Below are positions 7,655 to 17,401 of a stretch of 64,000 nucleotides of DNA, piece after piece. Location of the stretch: assembly GCA_017471965.1 (NCBI GenBank), contig JAFURF010000006.1:62001-126000 (forward strand), read 5' to 3'. The position numbers and the translations under genes were made by a program. The DNA is from Bacteroidales bacterium (lineage in GTDB: Bacteria > Bacteroidota > Bacteroidia > Bacteroidales > UBA932). Each line of letters starts with the position of its first letter. Positions within the stretch are counted from its first letter, which is position 1. The notes under the pieces are model-generated. The model ran no database searches. It saw nothing but the letters and a program-made list of their open reading frames with translations, and was not told the DNA's origin.

Positions 7655-7948
7655 ATGGAGATCATAACATTATCAGGCAGGCTCTACGGCGACTGTGAGC
7701 AGAAAACCGACAAAAACGGAAACAGATACATCCGTTTCAAGGTGTCATGCACAGGCCGGGACTACAGCGGAAACATCAAGTACACCATGTACCGCTGCTT
7801 CTGTTATGACACATCGTACAGCATCCTCAAGAACGGAGACCTTGTGTTCCTGTCAGGAGACCTGAACACCAGCATAAGGACTGACGACACAGGCAAATCC
7901 TGGATCAACTGTGACGTTTACGTAAAGAACATAACCAAAGGGAACTAA
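7655..7948 (+). CDS. Small SSB-like OB-fold protein
   Basis: 97 residues with the single-strand-binding pattern: LSGRLYGDCEQK, then RFKVSC, a central FCYDT and KNGDLVFLSGDL, ending in a VYVKNI strand. It lacks the acidic C-terminal tail of chromosomal SSB, like other short mobile-element SSB proteins. It starts 3 bp after its neighbour. Likely coats the transferred strand in donor or recipient. Confidence 0.75.
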   Translation: MEIITLSGRLYGDCEQKTDKNGNRYIRFKVSCTGRDYSGNIKYTMYRCFCYDTSYSILKNGDLVFLSGDLNTSIRTDDTGKSWINCDVYVKNITKGN

Positions 7949-7955
7949 TTGCATC

Positions 7956-9116
7956 ATGAATACAAGGATAATCTTCGAATACTATGGAATAGCATGCGCA
8001 GTACTGCTTCCTGTCTGCCTCATGCTCGTAATCGTCTTCGCACGCAAAGGCGGTCTGATCGAAAAGGTCAACGGATGGCTGGATGCAATGATGCCAGCAA
8101 AGAAGACTGCATCAGAAACTGACAAGAAAAAACCAGAAGAGAAGAAGGAATCGGACTGGGACAGAAACAGCAAGGTCATGACCTGCATGAGGCTCAAGGC
8201 CGGAGAAACATACCAGTGCATACTCAGTGATACAGAAAAGAACGAAGTCGGAAGCCAAAGGGAATGGTCGGTATCCGATGCGTTTGTCGGACAGATCAAC
8301 GACGACACGGCAGTGTTCAAGGCACTCAAGGCCGGAAAGACCTATGTCGAATGCGGCGAAGTCAGGATATATTACATCGAGGTTACTCCGAAAGACGGCA
8401 AGTGGTTCGCCAGGCAGGAATATGAAGCCTACATCCAGTCTTCCGCTTCAGATCAGATAAAGAAGATGTATCCGCCCAAGAAGATCCAGACATCAGCGGA
8501 CAACCAAATCATAAAAGTCAATGATATCTTACAAAACGCGTCAGTAACGTTCGGTCTTGACAAAAAAGGCACATGTCAAAACGTGCTGTTCACGCTCCCT
8601 AACAATGAACAGAACCTTACGGCTATAAAGAACGGCATGTCCGACAGAATGGAACAGATAGAGATCAAGAATCTCGACATGATGCTATGGATCCTCAAGC
8701 AAGGCAGAAAAAAAGAGGAAACCGTCAGTTCGGCAGCCTTTGTCATTCTCAAAAAGAAAACCATCCTGTTCGGTTTCGGAAGAAACTGGCGTCAGGACGG
8801 AACAATAGAGGAATTTCTGGCAAATCCGAACATGTTCATCCGCACATTCTCTACAATGCTGGATGATGAAGATATACCTACAATCATGGCAATCGTGGAT
8901 GAATCCCCAGGAAAAGAGTCTGCAAAGCAGAAGACAGAACCGGAGAAACCGGTCGAAAAACCTGAGGACAAGAACGGACCGGAAGACGTAAAAAAAGATG
9001 AATCTTCATCTGCTCCCGACAAAGAAGAAGACGAACCCTGGGACGTCAATATAGATGATGAATTCATAGACAAAGCCTTCGAATTGGAAGAACAGGAACT
9101 GGAAATATACGAATAA
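7956..9116 (+). CDS. Membrane-anchored protein with acidic tail, unknown
   Basis: 386 residues. A membrane helix at about 10-29 is followed by a Lys-rich linker and a region (75-130) with the spacing of a bacterial Ig-like domain (RLKAGETYQC...FKALKAGKTYVECG). A mixed alpha/beta region follows (about 170-310), then a 70-residue Glu/Asp/Lys/Pro-rich tail. Downstream of SSB by 7 bp and upstream of the exonuclease by 12 bp in the same operon. A link to mating-channel or relaxosome assembly is inferred from position only. Confidence 0.7.
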   Translation: MNTRIIFEYYGIACAVLLPVCLMLVIVFARKGGLIEKVNGWLDAMMPAKKTASETDKKKPEEKKESDWDRNSKVMTCMRLKAGETYQCILSDTEKNEVGSQREWSVSDAFVGQINDDTAVFKALKAGKTYVECGEVRIYYIEVTPKDGKWFARQEYEAYIQSSASDQIKKMYPPKKIQTSADNQIIKVNDILQNASVTFGLDKKGTCQNVLFTLPNNEQNLTAIKNGMSDRMEQIEIKNLDMMLWILKQGRKKEETVSSAAFVILKKKTILFGFGRNWRQDGTIEEFLANPNMFIRTFSTMLDDEDIPTIMAIVDESPGKESAKQKTEPEKPVEKPEDKNGPEDVKKDESSSAPDKEEDEPWDVNIDDEFIDKAFELEEQELEIYE

Positions 9117-9128
9117 AACACAACTATC

Positions 9129-9779
9129 ATGAACAAGATCCTATTCATCGACATCCTCACGACGGGACTGAATCCGCAGAAATGCGGCATCTATGCCATA
9201 GGAGGAATCCTGTGTGAAGACACGCAGTCCGTTATCAGGGAAACAAAGAGATTCGAATTCAGGCTCCGCCCGTCCGACGGTGCCAGGATCATTGACAACT
9301 CTCTGTGGCTCGGAGGAATCACAAGAAGCCATCTGCTCTACTACCAGCGGGAAGACGAAGTGCTGAAGGCATTCGTAGATATCATGTCCGAAGCCGTGAA
9401 CATTTCCGACCCTGAGGACAAGATCTTCATCTGCGGATTCAACTGCACGACTCTGGACATGCCGTTCCTCAAGGAATGGTATGAAAGAAACGGAAACAAG
9501 AGGTTCCGTGACTGTTTCCACATGCAGACGATTGACCTGATGAGCATCGCCACATATGCCCTGATGTCCGAAAGACATACCATGAGGGAATTCAATCTGT
9601 CCACAGTCTCCAGGAAACTGGGAATCGTGGCAAAGACAAGCGAGCACTATGCCTGCATGGACAACGTCGAGACATGCATACAGATATACCGTAAACTCAA
9701 GGAGCGACTTGGCAGGGGAGAATGGGGGGAACATCTTGTCTGTGATGAATCAGTAACCAACTTCAATCAAAAGGCATGA
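9129..9779 (+). CDS. DnaQ-fold 3'-5' exonuclease-like protein, first catalytic motif degenerate
   Basis: The ribonuclease H/DEDDh fold is readable. Motif I region is FIDILTTGL (Asp8), motif II is CGFNCTTLDMPFL with its Asp, motif III is EHYACMDNVETC with the expected His and Asp. In motif I the catalytic Glu of the usual DxETTG is Leu10, so metal binding is probably impaired. Either it is a structural or binding subunit, or it relies on another acidic residue. The stop overlaps the relaxase start by 4 bp (ATGA), so expression is coupled to the relaxase. Confidence 0.8.
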   Translation: MNKILFIDILTTGLNPQKCGIYAIGGILCEDTQSVIRETKRFEFRLRPSDGARIIDNSLWLGGITRSHLLYYQREDEVLKAFVDIMSEAVNISDPEDKIFICGFNCTTLDMPFLKEWYERNGNKRFRDCFHMQTIDLMSIATYALMSERHTMREFNLSTVSRKLGIVAKTSEHYACMDNVETCIQIYRKLKERLGRGEWGEHLVCDESVTNFNQKA

Positions 9780-11179
9780 TCATCAAGATACAGCCGCCAT
9801 CGGACATGGTGGACGCTACCGTAATGTACAATGAAACGAAGGCCAACGGCCCGGAAGGCGTAAGGGCAGATGACCAGAACGTCTTCAGGGAAGAGGACGG
9901 ACATGTAGTAGCGACCAGAAACGTGCCGGATGACAGCACACTTGAGGATGAGTTCGAACGGCTGCGCATCCTGAACGCAAAAAAGGCACGTGGAAGGAAC
10001 CTTGAAAAGGCTGCCTTCCATATGTCCGTCAATCCCGGAGTCAACGACGCCCCGCTGTCAGAAAGAGAAATGGCCGCATTCATCGACGAACTGATGCAAG
10101 GCATGGGATACGGAAGCAACCCGTACAGGATATACAAGCATACAGACATTGAACGGACACATTATCATGTCGTCACCTGCCGCATCGGTCAGGACGGGAA
10201 GAAGATAAACGACTCCTTCGAAAACAGACGGATAAACAGGCTGGCCGAAAAATTCGCCAAGAAATACGGCTACACCGTAGGACTGGATGAAGAACCGCTC
10301 GAAGAAGACCTCGAAGAGGTAAATGATGCCGATACAACAGAAGATGTGTCCCATCAGAAAGAAAGACAAGAAAAAACAGAACAGGCTGAAAAGACCGGGC
10401 AGACTCAGGATAGTGACGATGCCCCAAAGAAGAAACAGTTCGTACCTCCGTTCAACAAGGAATCCGACGAACCGATAACCGAACAGTTCCGGAAGATTCA
10501 TGAAGAGGCCATGAAATGGAACTTCACAACTCCGGAACAATACAAGGCCCTTCTTAAATGGAGGTTCAATGTGGAAGCGGACGAATTCGAAGACGGAATC
10601 AACTTCATAGGACTTGACAGAAACGGCAAGGAAGCGACCAGTCCCGTATCTGAAAAAGACCTGGGCATCGATGCGGCGGAAGACATCATCCGCAAATGCA
10701 CTACCACAGACATGAAGAAACGCCGCAGACAGCGAGAGAGGTTAGAGGGATATGCCCTTGAAGCGATAAAGGGCAGCATGTCACTCAAGGAGTTCAGAAA
10801 GAAAATGAACGATAAGGGAATATATGTCGTAATCTCCTATACAGAAAACGGAAAGCCATTCGGTCTGACATGGCTGGACAGAGCGACGAAGTGTGCATTC
10901 AAAGGCAGTGAAACGTCGTGTGACCTCAGATGGCTCATAGAGGGTGCCGAAAAGAACGGGTGGATCCTGGAAAGAATTCACAGGTTCGACAGGACATCCG
11001 ACATAAAGTCAAGATACAAATCAAGATACCGCGTCGGCAGCGAAATAAAGAGACGCATCCAGCAGAAGAAGGACGAAGCCCTTGCAAAACAGATGATGAG
11101 AGACCAGGATGAAAGATCGAACACCCGGGCTGTCAACACCTCCGAACTCAATGATGATCCAAACAACATCAAAATATAG
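9776..11179 (+). CDS. Relaxase/mobilization nuclease (HUH type)
   Basis: 467 residues. The N-terminal 150 residues form the relaxase domain: AFHMSVNPG near 83, then the histidine cluster YKHTDIERTHYHVV near 120-133, which matches the HxH metal site of Bacteroidetes MOB relaxases. A Glu/Lys-rich linker (about 175-240) and a helical C-terminal half follow. It would nick oriT, bind the 5' end and pilot the strand. The coupling protein gene follows 8 bp downstream, the usual Bacteroides mobB-mobC order. Exact MOB class not assigned. Confidence 0.88.
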   Translation: MIIKIQPPSDMVDATVMYNETKANGPEGVRADDQNVFREEDGHVVATRNVPDDSTLEDEFERLRILNAKKARGRNLEKAAFHMSVNPGVNDAPLSEREMAAFIDELMQGMGYGSNPYRIYKHTDIERTHYHVVTCRIGQDGKKINDSFENRRINRLAEKFAKKYGYTVGLDEEPLEEDLEEVNDADTTEDVSHQKERQEKTEQAEKTGQTQDSDDAPKKKQFVPPFNKESDEPITEQFRKIHEEAMKWNFTTPEQYKALLKWRFNVEADEFEDGINFIGLDRNGKEATSPVSEKDLGIDAAEDIIRKCTTTDMKKRRRQRERLEGYALEAIKGSMSLKEFRKKMNDKGIYVVISYTENGKPFGLTWLDRATKCAFKGSETSCDLRWLIEGAEKNGWILERIHRFDRTSDIKSRYKSRYRVGSEIKRRIQQKKDEALAKQMMRDQDERSNTRAVNTSELNDDPNNIKI

Positions 11180-11187
11180 CAGAAGAC

Positions 11188-13314
11188 ATGGCAAGAGACA
11201 CACAGAAGACAGAATCACTATCGTGGGCGCTGATTGCGTTCTCGCTGGTGCTTACGTTCCTGTACGGATACTGGCTCACCGCACCTGTCCTTGCGTCACA
11301 CGGAATCCGATTCGGATTCCTGGAACAGATCATGCTGCTATATAAGGACTACTTCTCACACCCATGGAAAATCAAAGGACTCGCATTCATGCTCCTTGTC
11401 TGTTCGGCCATGTTCCGTTCAGGAAAGAAGACCACCACGACGGTAGGGAAAATCGTCCTTTGGTGCATCGCAGGAACAGTGATCTTCTTCATCAAGGTCG
11501 AAGATCCTCTCATACACGTGATAACCATGCTTGTCGGACTGTTCCTGAGCAACTACGGCTATTCTCTGCTTGTACGTAACATATGGGAAGAAGCAGAACC
11601 CGATGACGATGAGGGCTTCGAGCAGACGCAGCGTCTGATAATGACAAAGGACTCGATCAACATACCATATGTCTTCATCTATAAGAATAAACAGTACAAA
11701 GGCTGGATAAACTGCATCAATCCGTACAGGGCTTCAATGGTCCTCGGTTCCCCTGGATCCGGCAAGTCGTTTGCCTTCTACAATGCGTTCATAGAACAGA
11801 CACTCAGGAAGGGATTCACGATGTTCCTCTATGACTACAAGTTCCCAGACCTGACAGAAAGAGTCATCACGGAAGTCGCATATCAGATGCAGTACGAAGG
11901 TCTCTGGAAAGACATGAAGATAAAGCCGCATCTGTATATCATCAACTTCGACGACCCGATAAAATCCAACAGATGCAACCCAATACATCACTCGTACATC
12001 ACCGACCCTGCGGATACGTCGGAAATCGCAGACCTGGTGTTCAAGAACATCAACAAAGGTTCCGACGGCAAAGGATTCAACTTCTTCGATGAATCTGCAA
12101 AAGTATATCTTGATGCACTGGTCTGGTTCCTTGCCAATTACGATCCGGACGCACTGTATGATGATGACGGAAACGTGATCGGCTCATCGACCGACTATAA
12201 GAGAAAAGGATGCTACTGCACGTTCCCTCATGTCATCGAACTGATGGCATATAACTATCAGAAATGCTTCCAGATCCTGCAGTTCACCAAGGGTCTCGAA
12301 GCAAAGATATCACCGTTCGCCAGCGCACTGAAAGACGGAGCAATGGAACAGTTGCAGGGACAGATCGCCTCCGCGCAGATTCCGATGGGAAAATTCGTGT
12401 CACCGGCACTGTACTGGGTAATGACAGGAGACGACTTCACTCTTGACATAAACAATCCCGAAGACCCTAAGATCGTATGCATGGGTAACAACCCGGACAG
12501 ACAGACGATCTATGGAACGACCCTCGCACTGTACACGTCAAGGATGTTCAAACTCATCAACCATAAAAAGAAACTCAAGAGTGTGGTACTCCTTGACGAG
12601 TTGCCTACGGTCTTCATCAAAGGCCTCGACAACCTCATCGCCACAGCCCGTTCCAACAAGGTCGCCATCGTCCTCGGTGCGCAGGACAAGAGCCAGTTGA
12701 AGAGGGACTACGGAGACAAGGAGGCGGAAGTCATCATGTCCACTGTCGGAAACGTCTTCTCGGGCTCTGTTGAAGGAACCACTGCAGAAAGCATATCAAA
12801 GTCTTTCGGAAAGGAATTCAGAATGAGGGTCTCACAGTCATTGGGAGATGACTCGGACTCCCGTTCGATCAGTTATCAACTCGAGGACATCCTGCCTGCG
12901 AGCAAGATCATGGACATGAGCCAGGGTACCTTCTGCGGATGGGTAAAAGATAACTTCTCAGACAAGATCAAGAGAAAGAAATTCCACGGCGAGGTAACAG
13001 TAGACATAAAGAGGAACGAAAGACTGGACCAGAACCAGCAAGGCGTGCCGGTAATCACCAAGATCTTCGGAGACACAATGCCGGCACTGCAAGACGCGGA
13101 CAGGGAGAGGCTTAAGAAAATCTGGCCGAAACTGGCAGACAACGAAAAGGCCCTCCATGCGAAATACATCGACGAACTCGTACAGGTGGAAGTCCTGAAG
13201 AACTTCAAGAAGATAAAGGACGACATCAGGTTCATAGTCGAGAAGGAATACGAACGCACGAAGCCGCTGGCGGAAAAGAACAAACAGGAAATGCAGAACG
13301 AAGATGACGAATAA
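11188..13314 (+). CDS. Type IV coupling protein (VirD4/TraG, Bacteroides MobC type)
   Basis: 708 residues. Two N-terminal membrane segments (about 12-33 and 74-115) carry the YGYWLTAPVL signature of Bacteroides MobC coupling proteins. Walker A is GSPGSGKS near residue 187 and Walker B is VVLLDELP near 467, followed by a TARSNKVAIVLGAQD sensor-like strand. It is the inner-membrane ATPase that hands relaxase-DNA to the secretion channel. It follows the relaxase in the same operon, while the channel operon lies at the other end of the window. Confidence 0.93.
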   Translation: MARDTQKTESLSWALIAFSLVLTFLYGYWLTAPVLASHGIRFGFLEQIMLLYKDYFSHPWKIKGLAFMLLVCSAMFRSGKKTTTTVGKIVLWCIAGTVIFFIKVEDPLIHVITMLVGLFLSNYGYSLLVRNIWEEAEPDDDEGFEQTQRLIMTKDSINIPYVFIYKNKQYKGWINCINPYRASMVLGSPGSGKSFAFYNAFIEQTLRKGFTMFLYDYKFPDLTERVITEVAYQMQYEGLWKDMKIKPHLYIINFDDPIKSNRCNPIHHSYITDPADTSEIADLVFKNINKGSDGKGFNFFDESAKVYLDALVWFLANYDPDALYDDDGNVIGSSTDYKRKGCYCTFPHVIELMAYNYQKCFQILQFTKGLEAKISPFASALKDGAMEQLQGQIASAQIPMGKFVSPALYWVMTGDDFTLDINNPEDPKIVCMGNNPDRQTIYGTTLALYTSRMFKLINHKKKLKSVVLLDELPTVFIKGLDNLIATARSNKVAIVLGAQDKSQLKRDYGDKEAEVIMSTVGNVFSGSVEGTTAESISKSFGKEFRMRVSQSLGDDSDSRSISYQLEDILPASKIMDMSQGTFCGWVKDNFSDKIKRKKFHGEVTVDIKRNERLDQNQQGVPVITKIFGDTMPALQDADRERLKKIWPKLADNEKALHAKYIDELVQVEVLKNFKKIKDDIRFIVEKEYERTKPLAEKNKQEMQNEDDE

Positions 13315-13318
13315 AACC

Positions 13319-13639
13319 ATGGAACAGACACTTTACATACCGGTCAGCAACGAAATCGCTTCTGCGATCATACGTCTTGCCGATGACCCCAAGGCAGGAG
13401 ACAACCATCCTGCAGCATATCTCCGTTCTTTGATTGCCCGGGAAGAAGGCTCTTATATGTTCAGATGCAGCATTAAGAAAATAGAAGAAGCCATCAGATG
13501 TCTTCTTTCCGTAATGGTATCAGTGAACCAGGTGCTGGACTTCATGGAAATGCAGGAGGAGGCATTATTAAGATATGAAAAGGAAATACAGGGATTCCTT
13601 TCCGTATTTCATCCACAATCAAATAAAAAACTGAACTGA
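13319..13639 (+). CDS. Small helical protein, unknown
   Basis: 106 residues from ATG 13319, 5 bp after the coupling protein stop; an in-frame start at 13304 would overlap it. The first 40 residues (YIPVSNEIASAIIRLADDP) look like a ribbon-helix-helix or small antitoxin-like DNA-binding start; the rest is amphipathic helix. Not recognised further. Confidence 0.6.
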   Translation: MEQTLYIPVSNEIASAIIRLADDPKAGDNHPAAYLRSLIAREEGSYMFRCSIKKIEEAIRCLLSVMVSVNQVLDFMEMQEEALLRYEKEIQGFLSVFHPQSNKKLN

Positions 13640-13640
13640 C

Positions 13641-16022
13641 ATGTCATTCAAACTGATAATAGCGGAAAAACCGTCAGTAGCGGGTTCCATAGCAAAAATC
13701 GTCGGAGCGACCACGCCTCACAGGGATGGTCCATGCGGATACCTCGAAGGCAGAGGTTTCAAGGTCACATGGGCGTTCGGCCATCTGGTCGGACTTCAGA
13801 CACCGTCACAGATGGGCCTAGGCAGAGATGCTCTGCCGGTCTTTCCACAGAAATGGACCACCAAGATACTCGGCAAGAAGGACAAGTCCGGCAAGGAACA
13901 GCCTGACCCGATGGTCGCCAAACAGATGAAGACCATCGAACAACTCTTCTCCAGTGCGGACGAAATCATTGTGGCGACGGATGCCGGTCGAGAAGGGGAA
14001 CTCATATTCAGGTACATCTATGAACACCTGGGATGCACTACGCCTTTCAGAAGACTATGGATATCATCACTGACTGACGAAGCCATCAGGAAAGGCATGG
14101 ACAATCTCAAGAACGGACATGAATACGACAGCCTCTCCGACGCTGCACATGCCAGAAGCCAGGCCGACTGGCTGGTCGGATTCAATGCGTCGATGGCGCT
14201 CTCGGCGTTCTCCGGATTCAAAGGCATAGTGTCGCTGGGAAGAGTACAGACACCGACTCTGGGCATGATCTGCCAGCGATATGAAGACAACAAGTCCTTT
14301 GTCCCTGTCCCTTACTGGATCCTGAACGTAAAGACTGCAAGGGATAATATCCAGTTTGAAGTGGCGTCTGAACGGAAATATGAAAGCGAGACATTCGCTG
14401 ATGACGACCTGAGAAGAACGAAGCAGGCATGCCAACTTAAGGTCAAGGAGGTCGAGAAGAAACAGACGCATACAAAACCACCCCTTCTGCATGACCTCAC
14501 ATCCCTGCAGAGAGCAGCCAACGGTAAATACGGAATGACGGCTGATGAGACGCTCAAGACGGCTCAGAGCCTTTATGAAAAGAAATACCTGACCTATCCC
14601 CGCACCGGCTCAAGATACATCCCTGCGGATGTGTTCATGGAGATACCTGCCCTGATCGACAAGATATGCGGCTATCTGCCGTTCTCCGGACCAGCGGAGA
14701 ACCTGAAAGGAAAGAAACTCTGCCGCAAGTCGGTGAACGACTCGAAGGTCACAGACCATCATGCACTGCTTCCTACCGGAGTCATCCCGACAGACATGAC
14801 CGACAAGGAAAGAAAGATCTACGACCTTGTCTGCGGAAGGATGCTGGAAGCCTTCGGAGAAGACCACGTGGCCGACGTGACCAACGTGGTATTCACTGCC
14901 GGAGAGGTCAGATACAAGGCTCATGGCAACACTCCTGTCTACATGGGATGGAAGGGAGTCTTCGGAAACTCTCAGGAAGAACAGGACAAAGACGCTGAAG
15001 ACGATGAAAAGACAGTACGCCTGCCGGAACTGAAGGAAGGTGACCTGCTCCCTATCGACGACGCCGTGAAGACACTGAAACATACGAAGCCTCTTCCTAT
15101 CTACACAGACAGTTCCCTTCTCGGAGAGATGGAGACCTGCGGCAAGAGAATAGACGACGAGGAGGCACGTGAAGCGATGAAGGACGTCGGAATCGGCACG
15201 CCTGCAACACGCGCCCAGACGATTGAGATACTCATCCGCCGTGACTATATCTACAGGGAGAAGAAGAAACTCATCCCTACGGAACTCGGACTGTCCGTAT
15301 GGCATATCGTGAAGGGCAGGAAGATATCGGACGTGAAGACGACCGGCGAATGGGAAAGGGACCTTGCGCTCGTCGAAAGCGGAAGCATGCCGTCGGAAAA
15401 ATTCAATTCCGGTATTCATGACTTCGTCATCGACATCATCGAAGACCTGAAGCAGAACTGCACGAAACTCGAAGGCATGGAATCACAGGAACCCGTGCGA
15501 AAGTGTCCTTCATGCGGCAAGCCGATGAAGAACATGAAGTTCAACATCGTCTGCGATGACAAGGACGGAGGCTGCGGCTACAAGGTGCCGCGCGAAGTCG
15601 CAGGAAAAAAACTTCCGGCTAAAGCCATCGAAGCCCTCTGCGCCGGCAAGCCGACTCAGAAGATAAAGGGCTTCAAGAGCAAGTCGGGAAAGACCTTCGA
15701 GGCTGTCATCATGCCTGACACGAACACAAGAGAAATGAAGTTCGTGTTCGACGAAAAGCCTACTCCGAAAATGGAAGGACAGATATGCCCTCTCTGCGGA
15801 GCGGATCTGAAGGATGAACCGTCGTACATAACATGCCAATGCGGCCTCAAGATATGGAAGAAGATATGCGGCAAAGTACTCTCCGAGGAAAACCTGAAGA
15901 CCATACTGTCAGGCAAGACGGCAAGGGTATACGGAATGACAAGCAAGAAGACGGGAAAGAAGTTCGATGCCGGAGTAAGACTGAACAGAGACTCTAAAGA
16001 AACCGAACTGACGTTCAATTAA
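13641..16022 (+). CDS. topB: DNA topoisomerase III (type IA)
   Basis: 793 residues. The TOPRIM domain has AEKPSVA at 8-14 and ATDAGREGE near 111-119. The catalytic tyrosine lies in YLTYPRTGSRY near residue 318. The C-terminus carries zinc-finger-like Cys pairs (CPSCGKPMKN near 618, CPLCGADL near 716) and repeated Toprim-Crpt-type segments. Relaxes or decatenates DNA during transfer or replication; TopB homologs are standard passengers of Bacteroidetes conjugative elements. The gene starts 1 bp after its upstream neighbour's stop. Confidence 0.93.
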   Translation: MSFKLIIAEKPSVAGSIAKIVGATTPHRDGPCGYLEGRGFKVTWAFGHLVGLQTPSQMGLGRDALPVFPQKWTTKILGKKDKSGKEQPDPMVAKQMKTIEQLFSSADEIIVATDAGREGELIFRYIYEHLGCTTPFRRLWISSLTDEAIRKGMDNLKNGHEYDSLSDAAHARSQADWLVGFNASMALSAFSGFKGIVSLGRVQTPTLGMICQRYEDNKSFVPVPYWILNVKTARDNIQFEVASERKYESETFADDDLRRTKQACQLKVKEVEKKQTHTKPPLLHDLTSLQRAANGKYGMTADETLKTAQSLYEKKYLTYPRTGSRYIPADVFMEIPALIDKICGYLPFSGPAENLKGKKLCRKSVNDSKVTDHHALLPTGVIPTDMTDKERKIYDLVCGRMLEAFGEDHVADVTNVVFTAGEVRYKAHGNTPVYMGWKGVFGNSQEEQDKDAEDDEKTVRLPELKEGDLLPIDDAVKTLKHTKPLPIYTDSSLLGEMETCGKRIDDEEAREAMKDVGIGTPATRAQTIEILIRRDYIYREKKKLIPTELGLSVWHIVKGRKISDVKTTGEWERDLALVESGSMPSEKFNSGIHDFVIDIIEDLKQNCTKLEGMESQEPVRKCPSCGKPMKNMKFNIVCDDKDGGCGYKVPREVAGKKLPAKAIEALCAGKPTQKIKGFKSKSGKTFEAVIMPDTNTREMKFVFDEKPTPKMEGQICPLCGADLKDEPSYITCQCGLKIWKKICGKVLSEENLKTILSGKTARVYGMTSKKTGKKFDAGVRLNRDSKETELTFN

Positions 16023-16033
16023 CAGATAATGAT

Positions 16034-16519
16034 ATGGGACATATCCTTAAGAAAGCCTGGCCTCGAAAAAACCTCAAGGAACTGATCGCGTTCATTGAGG
16101 AACAGCACGGCTATGAGCCATCGCTGGAAGAGTTGTCACAGAAGACCGGTCTGTCGGTCGCCAATATTTCGGCCATATTCATCAGAGATGACATGAAACT
16201 CAGCCGAGCGGAAGCCATCGCCAGAAAATATGGCCATGAACTGAAACTGTTCTTCCCCTTGAAGGAATATCCTATAGAATGGGAAAGCCATATATCAAGA
16301 CGGGAATTCCCGAATGCAGGCAATCTGTCGGGGCTGATAAAATACATGTATGACAGCAACATTTCAATAAATCACATGAGCAGACGCATCAACCGCAGCC
16401 ACATGATGATAAACAAGGCGTTCTCAAAAGGCGACATATTCATATCCAGCCTGAACCAAATAATCGATAACCTTAACATTGACGTAATATGGATGTTCGA
16501 AAAAATGACGAAAGAATAA
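16034..16519 (+). CDS. Double helix-turn-helix regulator
   Basis: 161 residues containing two HTH-like units. Unit 1 (about 15-75) has LEELSQKTGLSVANISAIF, unit 2 (about 100-158) has ISINHMSRRINRSHMMINKAF. Both are followed by a stretch ending in a short hydrophobic strand (LKLFFPL, DVIWMF). This duplicated architecture also occurs in the protein at 32,274, so the element carries two related regulators. It may bind the shared operator, which is inference. Confidence 0.7.
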   Translation: MGHILKKAWPRKNLKELIAFIEEQHGYEPSLEELSQKTGLSVANISAIFIRDDMKLSRAEAIARKYGHELKLFFPLKEYPIEWESHISRREFPNAGNLSGLIKYMYDSNISINHMSRRINRSHMMINKAFSKGDIFISSLNQIIDNLNIDVIWMFEKMTKE

Positions 16520-16536
16520 GACTGACTTACAAAGAC

Positions 16537-16821
16537 ATGTCAGATCAAGACGAACAGATACAGTTCGAGATAACCTACAAAGAGATGATGGTCATCCTTG
16601 CCGCAGCGGGGAAACAGGTCACCATCATGCTTACCGATATTGCAGGAGAGTGCTGGCAAGTCGATCTCGAGACGGTACAGATACGCCTCGACATTAAAAA
16701 TCTCGCCATGGAGATGACAGCCATTCCGTTCCTCGATGATATCAACATCGAAGATATAGAAGCAGCAGTCAAAGCCGCAGAACTGCGTGATGAATGCTGT
16801 GATAACCTCGTGAATAATTGA
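16537..16821 (+). CDS. Small acidic protein, unknown
   Basis: 94 residues from ATG 16537 (MSDQDEQIQFE). An in-frame ATG at 16489 would add 16 residues and overlap the previous gene by 31 bp, so it is less likely. It is acidic with alternating strands and helices, and the tail is Glu/Asp/Ala-rich. No family recognised. It lies 17 bp after the HTH gene and 3 bp before the next. Confidence 0.55.
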   Translation: MSDQDEQIQFEITYKEMMVILAAAGKQVTIMLTDIAGECWQVDLETVQIRLDIKNLAMEMTAIPFLDDINIEDIEAAVKAAELRDECCDNLVNN

Positions 16822-16824
16822 ATT

Positions 16825-17388
16825 ATGAAGAAAACTAAAAGAACACCTGAACAACAGGTCAAAAGAGGGAAGCGCGCCCTTGCCATCCTTACGGCCATGG
16901 CCGCCGTGTGCCTGCTGGCATTCGCTGCCCGAAAATGCGAAGAACCTGAAGCAATGGATCATGTGACTCTTGCAATGGACGAGATGCTCGATTCACTCAT
17001 GAACGAACAGATCTTCATCGTGACACGTATAACTGACAAAGAGGACTACAGGACCTGCAGGATAACACCGCCATGCCCTGAGGAAGACTCCCTGCACGTC
17101 CTGAAACTGAAGATACAGTTCAGCGAAACGGATGAAGAAACAGCACGTCAGGCTAACAGGCGGATAACAGATCTGGAAGAACACATCAAAAGATACTATG
17201 ATGACAAGACCAACGAACTCGTGTACTATAACAGGAGAATCCGTTTCGAAACCGAAGGCGGTCATGAATATACGTGCATCCAGACGATTGATACCACCCT
17301 CCTGGAATCAAGACTGAAGCATATCATCTGTCTCGACAACATCGAGATCGACATGAGCATGATAAAGGAAATAGAAAATACTCACTAA
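16825..17388 (+). CDS. Single-pass membrane protein, unknown
   Basis: 187 residues. A basic N-terminus (KKTKRTPEQQVKRGKR) precedes one membrane helix at about 18-36, consistent with N-in anchoring. The outer part contains a charged helix (about 105-130) that could be a coiled coil. No family recognised. It lies directly upstream of the ParA-like gene. Confidence 0.65.
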   Translation: MKKTKRTPEQQVKRGKRALAILTAMAAVCLLAFAARKCEEPEAMDHVTLAMDEMLDSLMNEQIFIVTRITDKEDYRTCRITPPCPEEDSLHVLKLKIQFSETDEETARQANRRITDLEEHIKRYYDDKTNELVYYNRRIRFETEGGHEYTCIQTIDTTLLESRLKHIICLDNIEIDMSMIKEIENTH

Positions 17389-17401
17389 AACAGAACATTT
17401 C

